From Candidatus Vallotiella sp. (ex Adelges kitamiensis) (lineage in GTDB: Bacteria; Pseudomonadota; Gammaproteobacteria; Burkholderiales; Burkholderiaceae), in contig NZ_CP080504.1 of NCBI RefSeq assembly GCF_020342435.1, positions 335,698 to 399,697 on the forward strand: 64,000 nucleotides of DNA, given 5' to 3'. The notes below the pieces were generated by a model that was not told where the DNA came from, ran no database searches, and saw nothing but the letters and a program-made list of their open reading frames with translations. The position numbers and the translations under genes were made by a program. Positions 10,511-21,820 of the stretch are shown here, piece after piece. Each line of letters opens with the position of its first letter. Positions within the stretch are counted from its first letter, which is position 1.

Positions 10511-12286
10511 ATGGTTGCAATCAAGAGTTCGCTATTAAGTCATAAGTTCGATGTGGTAATCATCGGTGCAGGCGGCTCTGGAATGCGTACATCGCTTCAA
10601 CTTGCAAAAGCTGGTTTATCAGTTGCTGTACTATCTAAAGTATTCCCAACTCGATCTCATACAGTAGCCGCACAAGGTGGCATTGGCGCATCACTGGGCA
10701 ATATGAGTGAGGATAATTGGCATTACCATTTTTATGACACGATTAAGGGCTCAGATTGGCTCGGAGACCAAGACGCGATCGAGTTTATGTGCCGAGAAGC
10801 ACCAAGCGCAGTCTACGAGCTTGAGCACTTCGGCATGCCGTTTGACCGTAATCCGAATGGCACGATTTATCAGCGCCCATTTGGAGGGCATACCGCGAAC
10901 TATGGTGAAAAACCAGTGCAGCGCGCTTGTGCCGCTGCGGACCGTACTGGTCATGCATTACTACATACTTTGTATCAGCAGAATGTAAGAGCTAAGACGC
11001 ATTTTTTCATCGAGTGGATGGCGTTAGATCTGATTCGCGACGCTGAAGGCGACGTGCTAGGTGTGACTGCGCTCGAGATAGAAACTGGTGATATCTCTAT
11101 TCTAGAAGGTAAGTGTACGCTGTTCGCAACCGGTGGGGCTGGACGTATCTTTAACGCATCAACGAACGCTTTTATCAATACTGGTGATGGTTTAGGGATG
11201 GCTGCACGGGCCAGAATTGCGCTACAGGATATGGAATTCTGGCAATTCCATCCGACCGGCGTTGCCGGCGCTGGCGTGTTAATTACAGAGGGAGTGCGTG
11301 GTGAGGGTGGCATCCTGAGAAATATGAGCGGCGAGCGCTTCATGGAACGTTATGCACCGACTCTAAAAGATCTAGCACCACGTGACTTTGTATCCCGATC
11401 GATGGATCAGGAAATAAAAGAAGGTCGGGGCTGTGGCTCGAACAAAGACTATGTTCTGCTAGACTTATCGCATATTGGTTCAGAGACGATCATGAAGCGT
11501 CTACCGTCAATTCGCGAGATCGCACTAAAGTTTGCAAATATTGATGTAATTAAGGATCCAATTCCGGTAGTGCCGACAATCCACTATCAAATGGGCGGTA
11601 TCCCGACAAATATTAATGGCCAGGTCGTTGGCACCCCAAAAGGGCACGAAGAGATAGTTAATGGCTTCTACGCAGTTGGAGAATGTGCGTGTGTATCAGT
11701 ACACGGTGCGAACCGGCTCGGCACCAACTCGTTGCTAGATCTCGTAGTGTTCGGCCGAGCAGCCGGTAATCATATTATTAAGTGCATGAAAGATATAAAA
11801 GCGCATAAACGGCTCCCCGTTGATGCAGGAGATCTTACGTTATCGAGGCTAGCTAGGCTCGAGGCCTCTTCGTCTAGCGAATATACGCATGCAGTAGCAG
11901 CGGATATACGAAAAACAATGCAACAACATGCGGGTGTGTTTCGAACCTCTAAACTACTTGCCGAGGGTATCGAGAAGATTCGCGAAATATGCGTTCGCGC
12001 TAATAGCCTACATCTAAAAGATCAGTCAAAAGTGTTTAATACTGCACGTGTCGAGGCATTGGAGTTGGCTAACTTAACCGTAGTTGCTCGTGCGACGCTA
12101 GTATCAGCTGAGGCGCGTAAAGAAAGTAGAGGCGCGCACGCACAGAGTGACTATGAACGACGTGATGATGAAAATTGGCTACGCCACACGTTGTGGTTCA
12201 GCGAAGGCGACCGCCTAGATTATAAACCAGTTCACATGCAGCCATTAACAGTTAATCCAGTCCCACCTAGGCCACGAACCTTTTAA
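10511..12286 (+). CDS. sdhA: succinate dehydrogenase flavoprotein subunit
   Basis: This 591-residue catalytic subunit oxidises succinate to fumarate. The FAD-binding GAGGSGMR lies at residues 19-26. The flavin is attached covalently to H50 ([10 protein letters not shown]). Substrate-site motifs [28 protein letters not shown] and [18 protein letters not shown] are intact. A GGAGAG ribosome site overlaps the end of sdhD. Flavin attachment should depend on the SdhE protein encoded two genes downstream. Length is typical (588-595). Confidence 0.98.
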   Translation: MVAIKSSLLSHKFDVVIIGAGGSGMRTSLQLAKAGLSVAVLSKVFPTRSHTVAAQGGIGASLGNMSEDNWHYHFYDTIKGSDWLGDQDAIEFMCREAPSAVYELEHFGMPFDRNPNGTIYQRPFGGHTANYGEKPVQRACAAADRTGHALLHTLYQQNVRAKTHFFIEWMALDLIRDAEGDVLGVTALEIETGDISILEGKCTLFATGGAGRIFNASTNAFINTGDGLGMAARARIALQDMEFWQFHPTGVAGAGVLITEGVRGEGGILRNMSGERFMERYAPTLKDLAPRDFVSRSMDQEIKEGRGCGSNKDYVLLDLSHIGSETIMKRLPSIREIALKFANIDVIKDPIPVVPTIHYQMGGIPTNINGQVVGTPKGHEEIVNGFYAVGECACVSVHGANRLGTNSLLDLVVFGRAAGNHIIKCMKDIKAHKRLPVDAGDLTLSRLARLEASSSSEYTHAVAADIRKTMQQHAGVFRTSKLLAEGIEKIREICVRANSLHLKDQSKVFNTARVEALELANLTVVARATLVSAEARKESRGAHAQSDYERRDDENWLRHTLWFSEGDRLDYKPVHMQPLTVNPVPPRPRTF

Positions 12287-12315
12287 GAAATACGCAGAAA
12301 ATAAAAGAGACGAAT

Positions 12316-13020
12316 ATGGCAAAACGTATTTTTGAGATTTATCGCTACGACCCCGACAAAAATGCTACACCACATATGCAGTCGTACGAGATCGACCTCG
12401 ATTCACATCACCCAATGCTTCTTGACGCCCTAATTAAGCTCAAGTCAATTGATGAGACTATCTCCTTTCGCCGTTCATGCCGTGAAGGCGTATGCGGTTC
12501 GGATGCAATGAATATCAATGGGAAAAACGGGCTGGCATGTCTAACAAATTTGAACGAGTTGCCACATAAGATTGTTCTGCGTCCATTGCCAGGTCTACCA
12601 GTAGTACGTGATCTAATTTTTGATTTTACACAGTTTTTTAATCAGTATTATTCGATTAAGCCGTATCTGATAAACGATATGCCACCCCCGGAAAAAGAGC
12701 GCTTGCAGTCGCCAGAAGAGCGTGATGAACTCGACGGTCTGTACGAGTGTATCCTGTGCGCGAGTTGTTCAACATCATGTCCCAGCTTTTGGTGGAATCC
12801 GGACAAGTTTGTTGGTCCAGCAGGTTTATTGCAAGCGTATCGATTTATTGCTGACAGCCGAGACCAGGCAACTGGCGAGCGGCTGGACAACCTAGAGGAT
12901 CCGTATCGTTTATTTCGATGCCATACGATCATGAACTGCGTTGACGCATGTCCAAAAGGGCTCAATCCGACGAAAGCAATCGGCAAGATTAAGGAACTGA
13001 TGCTGCGCCGGTCAATTTGA
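12316..13020 (+). CDS. sdhB: succinate dehydrogenase iron-sulfur subunit
   Basis: This 234-residue electron-transfer subunit carries the usual three cluster motifs: [11 protein letters not shown] plus a further cysteine (NGLAC) for 2Fe-2[16 protein letters not shown] for 4Fe-4S, and [17 protein letters not shown] for 3Fe-4S. It passes electrons from FAD in SdhA to quinone at the SdhCD anchor. It lies 29 bases after sdhA in the same operon. All cluster cysteines are present and the length is normal. Confidence 0.98.
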   Translation: MAKRIFEIYRYDPDKNATPHMQSYEIDLDSHHPMLLDALIKLKSIDETISFRRSCREGVCGSDAMNINGKNGLACLTNLNELPHKIVLRPLPGLPVVRDLIFDFTQFFNQYYSIKPYLINDMPPPEKERLQSPEERDELDGLYECILCASCSTSCPSFWWNPDKFVGPAGLLQAYRFIADSRDQATGERLDNLEDPYRLFRCHTIMNCVDACPKGLNPTKAIGKIKELMLRRSI

Positions 13021-13027
13021 GGTTATC

Positions 13028-13297
13028 GTGTTATCAACTTATCAGAGTGACCCTATACGACGAGCGCGACTGCGCTGGCGAGCGCGTCGCGGACTTCTTG
13101 AAAACGACCTAATTTTAGAGCGTTTTTTTAATCGATATGAATATGCGCTCAGCGATGTAGATGTCGAAGCTCTCACGCAATTGCTCGAACTATCCGATAA
13201 TGAACTAATGGATCTATTGCTCTCACGTAGCGAACTTAGCGCACAATTCTTGCTACCTGAAGTGGCGCGCGTATTAAGTTGGCTACGCACGGTGTGA
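13028..13297 (+). CDS. sdhE: FAD assembly factor SdhE
   Basis: This 89-residue helical protein of the SdhE/YgfY family promotes covalent attachment of FAD to SdhA. The family motif RGxxE is present as RGLLE in the N-terminal part (near residues 21-25). Translation most likely starts at the GTG at 13028, 7 bases after the sdhB stop. The minus strand also has an open frame here, but that is a codon-bias shadow. Its place right after sdhB matches its role. Confidence 0.93.
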   Translation: MLSTYQSDPIRRARLRWRARRGLLENDLILERFFNRYEYALSDVDVEALTQLLELSDNELMDLLLSRSELSAQFLLPEVARVLSWLRTV

Positions 13298-13351
13298 GTC
13301 ATGCATTGTTATATCGAAAATTGTTTCCCATACTACGATTGAGGATGTGCC

Positions 13352-14650
13352 ATGACCCCGTCAGATGTTAAAGCCACGCTATCGTTCAGCGACAATTCGC
13401 CAAGTGTCGAACTGCCGATCTACAAGGGTACGATGGGGCCAGATGCAATCGATATTCGCAGTTTGTATAGCCAGACCGGAAAATTTACGTATGACCCGGG
13501 ATTCATGTCTACTGCGTCTTGTAATTCTGCGATTACTTACATTAATGGCGATAAAGGCGAATTACTATACCGTGGATACTCTATAGATGAGCTGGCGCAA
13601 AATGCGGACTTCCTTGAGACTTGTTATGCGCTACTTAAGGGTGATTTGCCAACAAAACAAGAGAAGCAGAAATTTGCTGAGACTATAGCAAAACACGCGC
13701 TGGTTCACGAGCAAATGCAATTTTTCTTTCGAGGCTTCCGGCGCGATGCACATCCGATGGCAATTCTAACAGCGTCTGTCGGTGCGCTGTCAGCGTTCTA
13801 TCATGATTCCCTGAATATTAATGATCCCTATCATCGTGACGTATCAGCAATTCGTATAATCGCAAAGCTGCCAACGCTTGTCGCGATGGCCTATAAATAT
13901 AGTGTTGGCCAGCCGTTCGTCTATCCACGTAATGATCTTTCATACAGCGCGAATTTTATGCGCATGATGTTTTCGAACCCGTGTGAAGAGTATTGGGTCA
14001 GCGACGTTCTGGTACGAGCACTTGATCGAATCTTAATCCTGCATGCTGACCATGAGCAAAACGCTTCCACATCAACCGTGCGTCTAGCTGGCTCGTCTGG
14101 TGCTAATCCATTTGCATGTATTGCTGCTGGTATCGCATGCCTATGGGGACCGGCGCATGGCGGAGCTAATGAAGCATCGCTGAACATGCTTAAAGAAATC
14201 GGTTCGCCAGACAAAATTCCTAAATTTATTAAGCAGGTCAAGGATAAAAACTCAAACGTTAAGCTAATGGGTTTTGGCCACCGCGTGTATAAGAACTACG
14301 ATCCGCGTGCGAAGTTGATGCGCGAGACATGTTATGAAGTGCTTAATGAGCTTGGTTTATATAACGACCCTTTATTCAAGTTAGCAATGGAACTAGAAAA
14401 AATCGCACTTGAAGATCAATATTTTGTTTCACGCAAGTTATATCCAAATGTAGATTTCTATTCCGGTATCGTGCAGCGTGCTCTTGGTATTCCAACGTCA
14501 ATGTTTACGTGTATCTTTGCGATGGCTCGCACAGTAGGTTGGATTGCACAGTGGAGTGAGATGATTGCAGAGCCAGATCAAAAAATAGGGCGTCCGCGCC
14601 AATTATTTATTGGATATATACCTCGCTCAGCTAAACAGGGCAACTCTTGA
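13352..14650 (+). CDS. gltA: citrate synthase (type II)
   Basis: This 432-residue enzyme condenses acetyl-CoA and oxaloacetate to citrate. Catalytic residues are H269 ([11 protein letters not shown]), H310 ([14 protein letters not shown]) and D368 (YPNVDFYSG). The N-terminal extension typical of the hexameric, NADH-regulated Gram-negative type is present. GAGGA lies 7 bases before the ATG. It follows the sdh operon by 54 bases and may be co-transcribed with it. The 201-base gap downstream to leuC includes a C8 run at 14826-14833. Confidence 0.98.
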   Translation: MTPSDVKATLSFSDNSPSVELPIYKGTMGPDAIDIRSLYSQTGKFTYDPGFMSTASCNSAITYINGDKGELLYRGYSIDELAQNADFLETCYALLKGDLPTKQEKQKFAETIAKHALVHEQMQFFFRGFRRDAHPMAILTASVGALSAFYHDSLNINDPYHRDVSAIRIIAKLPTLVAMAYKYSVGQPFVYPRNDLSYSANFMRMMFSNPCEEYWVSDVLVRALDRILILHADHEQNASTSTVRLAGSSGANPFACIAAGIACLWGPAHGGANEASLNMLKEIGSPDKIPKFIKQVKDKNSNVKLMGFGHRVYKNYDPRAKLMRETCYEVLNELGLYNDPLFKLAMELEKIALEDQYFVSRKLYPNVDFYSGIVQRALGIPTSMFTCIFAMARTVGWIAQWSEMIAEPDQKIGRPRQLFIGYIPRSAKQGNS

Positions 14651-14851
14651 TAAGAGAAGACCTACTCTTTGTAGTATCAGTTGCAAAGATAGTTTAAAAC
14701 TGATGTCTTTATGAAAAGCCAGTCTAGGTAAACTAGCTGTCACGGTCAGCTATGGAAAAGATATAGCACACTAAGCTGTTGGGTAAGTGCGCCTGAACTT
14801 CCGTTCCTTCAATATCACGATCCAGCCCCCCCCGACTAAAAACTGAACGCT

Positions 14852-16261
14852 ATGCTCCAAACCCTGTACGACAAACTGTGGGGTTCGCACGTCGTCCATA
14901 CTGAGGAAGACGGTACCACACTACTATATATTGACCGGCACCTATTGCATGAGGTAACTTCGCCGCAGGCATTTGAAGGCTTAAAGCTCGCGAGCCGACC
15001 AATATGGCGTATTAGCGCGAACCTAGCCGTATCGGACCATAACGTACCGACTACTGATCGCAGTTACGGTATTACTGATCCGGTATCTAAATTGCAGGTT
15101 GATACGCTAGATGCTAACTGCGACGCTTATGGCATCACTCAATTTAAGATGAACGATCAGCGGCAGGGCATTGTTCATATCATTGGGCCAGAGCAGGGAG
15201 CAACGTTGCCAGGCATGACTATCGTATGCGGTGATTCCCATACATCAACGCATGGCGCGTTTGGTGCACTCGCACACGGGATTGGCACCTCTGAGGTTGA
15301 GCATGTCCTTGCCACCCAGACTTTGCTTCAGAAAAAAAGCAAAAATATGCTGATCAAAATTGATGGTATATTACAGCATGGATGTACAGCTAAGGATATT
15401 GTACTTTCAATTATAGGACGTATCGGTACAGCTGGTGGTACGGGTTATGCAATTGAATTTGGTGGATTTACCATCCGTTCGCTCTCTATGGAGAGTCGCA
15501 TGACTGTATGTAATATGGCTATTGAGGCTGGTGCACGTGCTGGGATGATAGCGGTTGATGATACGACAATCCACTACTTGCATGAACGTCCATTTTCTCC
15601 GAAAGGCACTGAATTTGAACAAGCTGCGCAGTATTGGCGTACTTTCCGCTCTGACGAGGGTGCATATTTTGATCAGATCGTTGAGCTAAGCGCCCTACAA
15701 ATTGTACCGCAAGTGACCTGGGGAACGTCGCCAGAGATGGTTACATCAATTGATGCACGAGTGCCGAACCCAGAGCGAGAGAAAGATTTAGTTAAACGCG
15801 ATGCGATGGAGCGAGCGTTGCAGTACATGGCACTAAAGCCTGATATGCCGATAGAGGCAATTAAGCCAGACAAGATTTTTATTGGTTCTTGCACGAATGC
15901 ACGGATAGAGGATCTACGATCTGCTGCAAACGTAGTGCATAAACTTGGGAGACACGTTGCAAAGAGTATTCGACAAGCGCTAATTGTGCCAGGTTCTGGG
16001 CTAGTGAAGGCTCAGGCCGAACGTGAGGGACTTGATAAAATATTTAAAGACGCTGGGTTTGAATGGCGCGAGCCGGGTTGCTCAATGTGTTTAGCAATGA
16101 ACGCAGACCAACTTGAACCGGGCGAGCGCTGTGCATCGACATCGAATCGTAATTTCGAGGGGCGCCAGGGAAACGGTGGGCGTACTCACCTGGTTAGTCC
16201 AGCTATGGCAGCTGCAGCTGCCATAGCTGGACATTTTTTTGATGTGCGTCAGCTAGCTTGA
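14852..16261 (+). CDS. leuC: 3-isopropylmalate dehydratase large subunit
   Basis: This 469-residue protein works with LeuD to isomerise isopropylmalate in leucine synthesis. The 4Fe-4S cysteines are C347 ([10 protein letters not shown]), C410 and C413 (GCSMCLAMN); the [20 protein letters not shown] active-site stretch starts at residue 127. Length is normal. The C-terminal [13 protein letters not shown] segment (449-461) is encoded by a 36-bp perfect palindrome. Relatives have a small entericidin gene in the gap after it; no such gene is seen in the 236 bases before leuD. Confidence 0.98.
   Translation: MLQTLYDKLWGSHVVHTEEDGTTLLYIDRHLLHEVTSPQAFEGLKLASRPIWRISANLAVSDHNVPTTDRSYGITDPVSKLQVDTLDANCDAYGITQFKMNDQRQGIVHIIGPEQGATLPGMTIVCGDSHTSTHGAFGALAHGIGTSEVEHVLATQTLLQKKSKNMLIKIDGILQHGCTAKDIVLSIIGRIGTAGGTGYAIEFGGFTIRSLSMESRMTVCNMAIEAGARAGMIAVDDTTIHYLHERPFSPKGTEFEQAAQYWRTFRSDEGAYFDQIVELSALQIVPQVTWGTSPEMVTSIDARVPNPEREKDLVKRDAMERALQYMALKPDMPIEAIKPDKIFIGSCTNARIEDLRSAANVVHKLGRHVAKSIRQALIVPGSGLVKAQAEREGLDKIFKDAGFEWREPGCSMCLAMNADQLEPGERCASTSNRNFEGRQGNGGRTHLVSPAMAAAAAIAGHFFDVRQLA
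16197..16232. repeat. 36-bp perfect palindrome inside leuC
   Basis: Each strand reads identically across 36 bases, with 18-bp arms, no loop and the centre between 16214 and 16215. It encodes the conserved alanine-rich C-terminal segment of LeuC. The protein sequence looks unchanged, so the symmetry comes from codon choice. Confidence 0.96.
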
Positions 16262-16497
16262 AAAGCGCTACACAAAGCATACAATGCATGCGATTATTAG
16301 GTAGGTTAAAGCGGTTTCAGCAGTGGGGCAGCCACTACCTTTTAATATTTAGCTTTTTAAAGTAGGGCGCCACGCAGTCAGTGCGAGAATTGAGAGGGTA
16401 CAGACTAATACAGGTCATGTCGACGGAGTTATGCAAAGCTACTTAATGCAACTTATAAAGTCGAACCTGACCTAATTCAATCAAGTTCGAGGAAGTT

Positions 16498-17151
16498 ATG
16501 GAAAAATTTACTATTCATACTGGTATTGTCGTACCTCTTGATCGCGAGAATGTTGATACTGATGCCATCATTCCAAAGCAATTCCTAAAATCAATTAAGC
16601 GTACAGGCTTTGGTCCCAATCTGTTTGACGAATGGCGCTACCTAGACCATGGGGAGCCATGCCAAGATTGTTCGAGGCGCCCATTGAACCCAGATTTTGT
16701 ACTTAATTGGCCGCGCTACCAAGGCGCCTCAATCTTGCTTGCCCGCCAGAATTTTGGTTGTGGTAGTTCACGTGAACACGCACCCTGGGCATTACAACAG
16801 TATGGTTTCCGGGCAATTATTGCACCCTATTTTGCAGATATTTTCTTCAACAATTGCTTTAAGAATGGCTTATTACCAATCGTTTTACCTGCCTCTAACG
16901 TGCATCAGCTATTTAACGATACTGCTATATTTAATGGCTTCCAGCTAACAATTGATCTGAAACAGCAGAAAGTACGTACTATGTGTGGGCGAGATGTGTT
17001 TAATTTTGATATCGCACCATTTCGTAAGTATTGTTTGCTTAATGGTTTCGATGATATTGATCTTACTCTACGCCATAGTCAGCGAATTACTCAGTTCGAG
17101 GCTAAGCGACTAGCCCATCAGCCATGGCTGACTAATCAACTTGTCAAGTAA
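16498..17151 (+). CDS. leuD: 3-isopropylmalate dehydratase small subunit
   Basis: This 217-residue swivel-domain partner of LeuC has the family motif [14 protein letters not shown] at residues 86-99 and the N-terminal [11 protein letters not shown] stretch. A GAGGAAG ribosome site precedes the ATG. It lies between leuC and leuB in the order usual for Burkholderia. A 14-bp perfect palindrome at 17118-17131 near its end may be chance. Function in leucine synthesis is secure. Confidence 0.97.
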   Translation: MEKFTIHTGIVVPLDRENVDTDAIIPKQFLKSIKRTGFGPNLFDEWRYLDHGEPCQDCSRRPLNPDFVLNWPRYQGASILLARQNFGCGSSREHAPWALQQYGFRAIIAPYFADIFFNNCFKNGLLPIVLPASNVHQLFNDTAIFNGFQLTIDLKQQKVRTMCGRDVFNFDIAPFRKYCLLNGFDDIDLTLRHSQRITQFEAKRLAHQPWLTNQLVK

Positions 17152-17207
17152 AGCGATACTTACCCCTATACGTTTTGTTTTTGTAAAATTTCTATGAAAT
17201 ATAATTC

Positions 17208-18281
17208 ATGAAGATTGCTATTTTGCCTGGTGACGGAATTGGTCCAGAAATTGTCACTGAGGCAGTAAAAGTATTAAATACGCTCGACGAGCACTTTGAG
17301 CTCGAATCTGCACCGATTGGCGGTGCAGGCTACGAGGCTAGCGGGCATCCTTTACCAGATGCCACACTAGAACTGGCTAAGCATGCTGACGCTATCTTAT
17401 TTGGCGCAGTTGGCGATTGGAAATATGATAGCCTGGAGCGCATGTTACGCCCAGAGCAAGCAATCCTTGGATTACGTAAGTACTTACGGTTATTTGCTAA
17501 CTTGCGACCGGTAGTTTGCTATCCAGAACTAACAAATGCATCCTCGCTAAAACCGGAAATCATTTCCGGATTAGACATCTTAATTGTACGAGAATTAAAT
17601 GGCGATATCTACTTTGGGCAGCCGCGCGGTCTTCGAGATGCACCTGATGGCCTATTCTACGGTAGTCGGGAAGGTTTCGACACGATGCGTTACACAGAGC
17701 GAGAAGTTCGGCGAATCGGGCACGTAGCCTTTCAAGCCGCAAGAAAGCGAACGCAGCAGTTGACATCGATTGACAAAGCTAACGTGCTAGAGACGTCACA
17801 ACTGTGGAGGGAAGTCATGATTGATCTAGCGTGCGAATATCCAGATGTAAAATTATCGCATATGTATGTTGACAACGCGGCGATGCAACTAGTAAAAGCA
17901 CCTAAAGCTTTCGATGTGGTTGTTACGGGTAACATGTTTGGAGATATTCTATCAGATCAAGCTGCAATGTTAACTGGCTCGATCGGTATGTTGCCATCTG
18001 CATCGATTGATGAGAATAATAAAGGCTTATATGAGCCATCGCATGGTTCAGCGCCAGATATTGCGGGAAAGAGTATAGCCAATCCACTTGCAATGATCCT
18101 ATCAGCTGCAATGATGCTACGTTATTCATTAGGACGACCTGAACAGGCGAATAGAATCGAGGATGCGGTTAAGCGCGTGCTCGCGCAGCGCTATCGTACA
18201 TTAGACATAATGACGCCGGGTTGTAAGCAAGTTAGCACATGTGAAATGGGTAATGCGGTCATTGCAGCATTAACACACTGA
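17208..18281 (+). CDS. leuB: 3-isopropylmalate dehydrogenase
   Basis: This 357-residue NAD-dependent decarboxylating dehydrogenase performs the third step of leucine synthesis. Motifs include GDGIGPEI at the N-terminus, the substrate-binding arginines in [19 protein letters not shown] with its metal-binding aspartates, and [13 protein letters not shown] for the cofactor. It starts at ATG 17208, 56 bases after leuD, with only a weak ribosome site. A short 8-bp-arm inverted repeat lies at 17553-17569. The 290-base gap before asd shows no gene. Confidence 0.97.
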   Translation: MKIAILPGDGIGPEIVTEAVKVLNTLDEHFELESAPIGGAGYEASGHPLPDATLELAKHADAILFGAVGDWKYDSLERMLRPEQAILGLRKYLRLFANLRPVVCYPELTNASSLKPEIISGLDILIVRELNGDIYFGQPRGLRDAPDGLFYGSREGFDTMRYTEREVRRIGHVAFQAARKRTQQLTSIDKANVLETSQLWREVMIDLACEYPDVKLSHMYVDNAAMQLVKAPKAFDVVVTGNMFGDILSDQAAMLTGSIGMLPSASIDENNKGLYEPSHGSAPDIAGKSIANPLAMILSAAMMLRYSLGRPEQANRIEDAVKRVLAQRYRTLDIMTPGCKQVSTCEMGNAVIAALTH

Positions 18282-18571
18282 TAATTGCGCGGTATATTTA
18301 AACTAAGGTAATTTAAATTATTAAATAAGTTCGTTTTTTAAACAGTTTTGGTACCATTTCCCCCCTTATTTCTATATAATAAAAGGCTAATATTAGCACC
18401 CAACTCTCAAATACTAGCTACTGTAAGTAACGTTAGTTTATTAGCACAGCTACTATTTTCATACTCGTAAAACGATTAAAACTTAATCGTGTCCGGTTGT
18501 GTCCGCTCTATCTATTCTACGCGGCCATACTAGGGATGAGTGCATACAAGAATTAATCCCAAAGGCAAGTC

Positions 18572-19687
18572 ATGAACGTAGGTTTTGTTGGTTGGCGCGG
18601 CATGGTCGGCAGCGTCCTAATGCGGCGTATGCAGCAGGAGTGCGATTTCGACTTAATAGAACCAGTTTTCTTCAGTACTAGTAATGTAGGTGGTTCAGCA
18701 CCAGTATTTTCAAATTCAAAGCTGAAGGGAGCATCAAATCTTGATGAATTAAAGCGCTGTGACACAATTATTACATGCCAGGGAGGTAGCTATACCCAAA
18801 ATATCTATCCAAAACTACGCGCATCTGGATGGCATGGATATTGGATTGATGCAGCATCTACTCTGCGGATGAAAGATGATGCGGTAATTATTTTAGATCC
18901 GATTAATCTGGATATGATTCATGATGCACTGATGCGTGGCGGGCGCGATTTCATTGGTGGGAATTGCTCTGTGAGCTTAATGCTAATGGCACTAGGTGGA
19001 TTATTCCAGCGTGATCTGATCGATTGGGTAATCGCGATGACATATCAGGCTGCATCTGGGGCTGGCGCGCAAAATATGCGCGAGCTTTTATCTCAGATGG
19101 GAACATTGTATAACGCGGTTGAGTTGCAATTAGCTGATCCTACATCATCTATCTTAGATATCGATTACCGCGTGTCTTCTATAATGAATAGTGCCGCTCT
19201 ACCGATAGAATATTTCGGCGTGCCTCTGGCTGGTTCACTTATTCCATGGATCGATAAAGATCTAGGAAATGGCATGTCAAAAGAAGAATGGAAGGGTAGT
19301 GCTGAGACGAATAAAATCCTAGGCCGCTCAGGAATTAGTGAGTCTAAGCCTATTCCAGTTGATGGATTATGCGTACGTATTGGTGCAATGCGCTGCCATT
19401 CTCAAGCACTGACAATCAAGCTAAAAAAAGATGTGCCGCTCGACGAGATTAATCATATGCTGGCAACAGCAAACGATTGGGTAAAAGTTATATCGAATGA
19501 GTGTCATGCATCAACACATGAGCTGTCGCCAGCTAACGTGACCGGTACATTATCGGTGCCGATCGGCAGATTGCGCAAGCTTGCGATGGGGGGAGAATAT
19601 CTAGCAGCATTTACGGTGGGCGATCAGTTGTTATGGGGCGCTGCCGAACCACTGCGCCGAATGTTGAGAATTTTAATTGAGCACTGA
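18572..19687 (+). CDS. asd: aspartate-semialdehyde dehydrogenase
   Basis: This 371-residue NADPH-dependent enzyme reduces aspartyl phosphate, feeding lysine/diaminopimelate, threonine and methionine synthesis. The N-terminus has [14 protein letters not shown] for NADP. The catalytic cysteine lies in GGNCSVSLM, near residue 135. The histidine region is [12 protein letters not shown]. The length matches the Gram-negative subtype. Its product is also needed for peptidoglycan, which explains retention. In relatives fimV follows; here only a spacer does. Confidence 0.97.
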   Translation: MNVGFVGWRGMVGSVLMRRMQQECDFDLIEPVFFSTSNVGGSAPVFSNSKLKGASNLDELKRCDTIITCQGGSYTQNIYPKLRASGWHGYWIDAASTLRMKDDAVIILDPINLDMIHDALMRGGRDFIGGNCSVSLMLMALGGLFQRDLIDWVIAMTYQAASGAGAQNMRELLSQMGTLYNAVELQLADPTSSILDIDYRVSSIMNSAALPIEYFGVPLAGSLIPWIDKDLGNGMSKEEWKGSAETNKILGRSGISESKPIPVDGLCVRIGAMRCHSQALTIKLKKDVPLDEINHMLATANDWVKVISNECHASTHELSPANVTGTLSVPIGRLRKLAMGGEYLAAFTVGDQLLWGAAEPLRRMLRILIEH

Positions 19688-20249
19688 TCTGTAAGGTAAT
19701 AAACCTATATGCGAAAAAATAATAGTACTTTAAATCGTGTAACAATTTTTATAATTTTTTTATAAAAAAACTACTTTAACGACTATACACATTATAGATT
19801 TATCCTAAATAGGTGTATATTTTAACGACACTGAAAGTGCTCTAATAAATTTTAGATTTAGAGGCTGTGTACTATACCATTACTGTAATAATCAAAGTAT
19901 TTTTGCTGAGGCCGTGAATACAGCCCTCTATTTATGCAAGAAGATCTAAACGGTATTATCGTACCGCACTTCCACTAATCACAGTTTGCTGATTATCTGA
20001 CGTCTTACTATACGCTGTCGCAGCACTAGCATTTAGCTATCGAGTGTGTACGATTTAGTAATTATTATTGATCTGGTAAACTGATAAGGCTTACCTGTAA
20101 TAAGTTTGATCTAGACGCAGAATACATCGATTTAAGCGATCTAGCGCATGCATACGACAGAAAAATCACCATGTCAAGTAATTCAATATTATTGCGCGAA
20201 ACGCGGGGGCTGCGCAACGCGCTTGCCCCGCATTGAGCGGGGGTGAATA
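19688..20249. other. gene-free spacer where relatives carry fimV
   Basis: These 562 bases are AT-rich at first, with a 16-bp T7-AT-A7 palindrome at 19755-19770. They turn abruptly GC-rich over the last 60 bases before truA. No coding frame can be supported. Free-living Burkholderia have the large fimV gene here, so it has been deleted or eroded. Confidence 0.6.
20203..20243 (+). promoter_or_regulatory. possible alternative-pairing leader of truA
   Basis: Three GC-rich segments lie just before truA: GCGGGG at 20203-20208, CCCCGC at 20226-20231 and GCGGGG at 20237-20242. The middle one can pair perfectly with either outer one, but not both. The third segment overlaps the truA ribosome site (GGGGGTGA, ATG at 20250). 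Pairing of the second and third would hide that site. This is structural inference only. Confidence 0.4.
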
Positions 20250-21047
20250 ATGCGTATCGCGCTAGGACTCCAGTATGATGGATCCGAATTTCTCGGATGG
20301 CAAGCGCAGCCACATGGTAATACTGTGCAAAATGCACTTGAGCGCGCGTTAGAGCACTTCGCACGAGTACCGTTGTCTACTGTTGTAGCTGGCCGTACTG
20401 ATAGAGGTGTACATGCGCTTGGTCAGGTTGTGCATTTCGATACTCAACTTGACCGATCAGAATCTTCATGGGTTCGTGGAGTTAACGCGTTTTTGCCGGA
20501 GAGTATTGCAGTACAGTGGGCTAAGTCAGTATCTCCGACTTTTCATGCGCGCTTTGCTGCATTTGAGCGTGTGTATTTTTATGTGCTGTATGCACACGCT
20601 GTACGCTCGCCAATGCTTGCTAGGCGTGCCGGCTGGGTTCATGCAGCGCTAAATGTTGAGATGATGCGAGAAGCTGCTAAGCATTTAATTGGTAAGCACG
20701 ATTTTTCGTCGTTTCGCTCGCCTAATTGCCAAGCGAAGACACCTGTCAAGCATCTATATGCGATTGATATCGTTGAAGATGGGTTGTTTGTGCATCTGCG
20801 CTTTCACGCGAATGCGTTTCTATACCACATGGTACGTAATATCATGGGTTGCTTGATATTAGTAGGCCGGCGTAAGTATCCAGCTTGTTGGATAGCTGAA
20901 GTACTTGCTACTCGAGATCGCAAGGGCGCAGCATCAACGTTCATGCCAGATGGCCTATACTTGCTACAAGTAAGTTATCCTGATTATTTTGGTGTGCCAC
21001 CGTCTAATCTTACATGTTTGCCGTTCCAACAAGGAATAAGCTTATAA
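20250..21047 (+). CDS. truA: tRNA pseudouridine(38-40) synthase
   Basis: This 265-residue enzyme makes pseudouridine at positions 38-40 of tRNA anticodon arms. The catalytic aspartate is D51 in [14 protein letters not shown]; the C-terminal [11 protein letters not shown] motif is also present. A strong ribosome site lies before the ATG, inside a GC-rich potential hairpin. It heads a close-packed plus-strand run through purF. A hairpin overlaps its stop codon. Confidence 0.97.
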   Translation: MRIALGLQYDGSEFLGWQAQPHGNTVQNALERALEHFARVPLSTVVAGRTDRGVHALGQVVHFDTQLDRSESSWVRGVNAFLPESIAVQWAKSVSPTFHARFAAFERVYFYVLYAHAVRSPMLARRAGWVHAALNVEMMREAAKHLIGKHDFSSFRSPNCQAKTPVKHLYAIDIVEDGLFVHLRFHANAFLYHMVRNIMGCLILVGRRKYPACWIAEVLATRDRKGAASTFMPDGLYLLQVSYPDYFGVPPSNLTCLPFQQGISL

Positions 21048-21056
21048 TTAAGCTTA
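21037..21056. repeat. hairpin across the truA stop codon
   Basis: The self-complementary 8-mer TAAGCTTA occurs at 21037-21044 and 21049-21056, separated by TAAT. It can form an 8-bp stem over the end of truA and just before trpF. There is no T tract, so it is a weak terminator candidate at best. Confidence 0.6.
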
Positions 21057-21064
21057 CTGCTATT

Positions 21065-21757
21065 ATGTTCTTCAAATCAGATTGCCACGTGCGACGTACG
21101 CGCGTGAAGTTGTGTGGCTTATGCAGCGAGGAAGATGTCGATTGGGCGGTCACACTCGGCGCAGACGCAATTGGCCTCGTCTTCTACCCACCTAGTCTAC
21201 GTTATGTAAGTATTGAGCTTGCTGCAGCTTTAGTACGCCGTGTTCCTGCATTTATTTCTGTGGTAGGGCTCTTTGTTAATGCTGATGACATTCTGTTTGA
21301 GCGAGTGATTAATACAGTGCCGCTTGGAATCTTGCAATTTCACGGTGACGAGACGCCGCAGCGTTGCAAGACCTTGGCAGACCGCGCAAAGCTGCGTTGG
21401 CTGCGTGCACTACATGTCGGGCCAGATACTAGGTCAACTGATCTAATTAAATTAACCCGCCATTATGGTTGCGCGACAGGCTTGCTACTCGATACGTTGG
21501 TTGATGAGTATGGCGGAGGCGGAGAAGTTTTTGATTGGTCACTAATACCATTGGAGATTGCGCATAAAGCTATTCTTAGTGGTGGATTAAATATAAAAAA
21601 CGTATCGAATGCTATTCATCAAATACGACCGTACGCTGTGGATGTATCTAGCGGCATTGAGAGTGCTAAAGGCGTAAAAGATTATACCAAGATGGCAGCG
21701 TTTATTGCTGCCGTTCAGGCTGCAGATATGGCATGGTCTGCTATAGAAAGCCACTAA
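21065..21757 (+). CDS. trpF: phosphoribosylanthranilate isomerase
   Basis: This TIM-barrel enzyme performs the third step of tryptophan synthesis after anthranilate. The catalytic cysteine is in KLCGL (C17) and the catalytic aspartate in LLLDTLVDEYGGGG. I chose ATG 21065 because family members begin a few residues before RTR-KLCGL. An earlier in-frame ATG at 21014 would overlap truA and add 17 unrelated residues. Neither has a strong ribosome site. It is followed by trpB. Confidence 0.95.
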   Translation: MFFKSDCHVRRTRVKLCGLCSEEDVDWAVTLGADAIGLVFYPPSLRYVSIELAAALVRRVPAFISVVGLFVNADDILFERVINTVPLGILQFHGDETPQRCKTLADRAKLRWLRALHVGPDTRSTDLIKLTRHYGCATGLLLDTLVDEYGGGGEVFDWSLIPLEIAHKAILSGGLNIKNVSNAIHQIRPYAVDVSSGIESAKGVKDYTKMAAFIAAVQAADMAWSAIESH

Positions 21758-21820
21758 ATAGTGAACTCGCATAGCACGTGGGCTTTCATAGGGCGGTCTT
21801 TATCTGAGGAGAGTGTTGTA

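Noticed and set aside
10751-10954. Open frames overlapping sdhA, sdhB, aceE, aceF, acnA and other genes in other frames
   Set aside because: They are shadows of strongly coding genes on the other strand or in other frames and carry no motifs.
11234-11254. 8-bp-arm inverted repeat in sdhA
   Set aside because: It encodes the conserved MEFWQFH segment and is short enough to be chance.
14826-14833. C8 run before leuC as a phase-variation tract
   Set aside because: It is outside coding sequence and 18 bases from the start; there is no evidence of variability.
21761-21820. Upstream GTG extension of trpB
   Set aside because: The 20 extra residues are not family-like, and the ATG at 21821 has a strong ribosome site.
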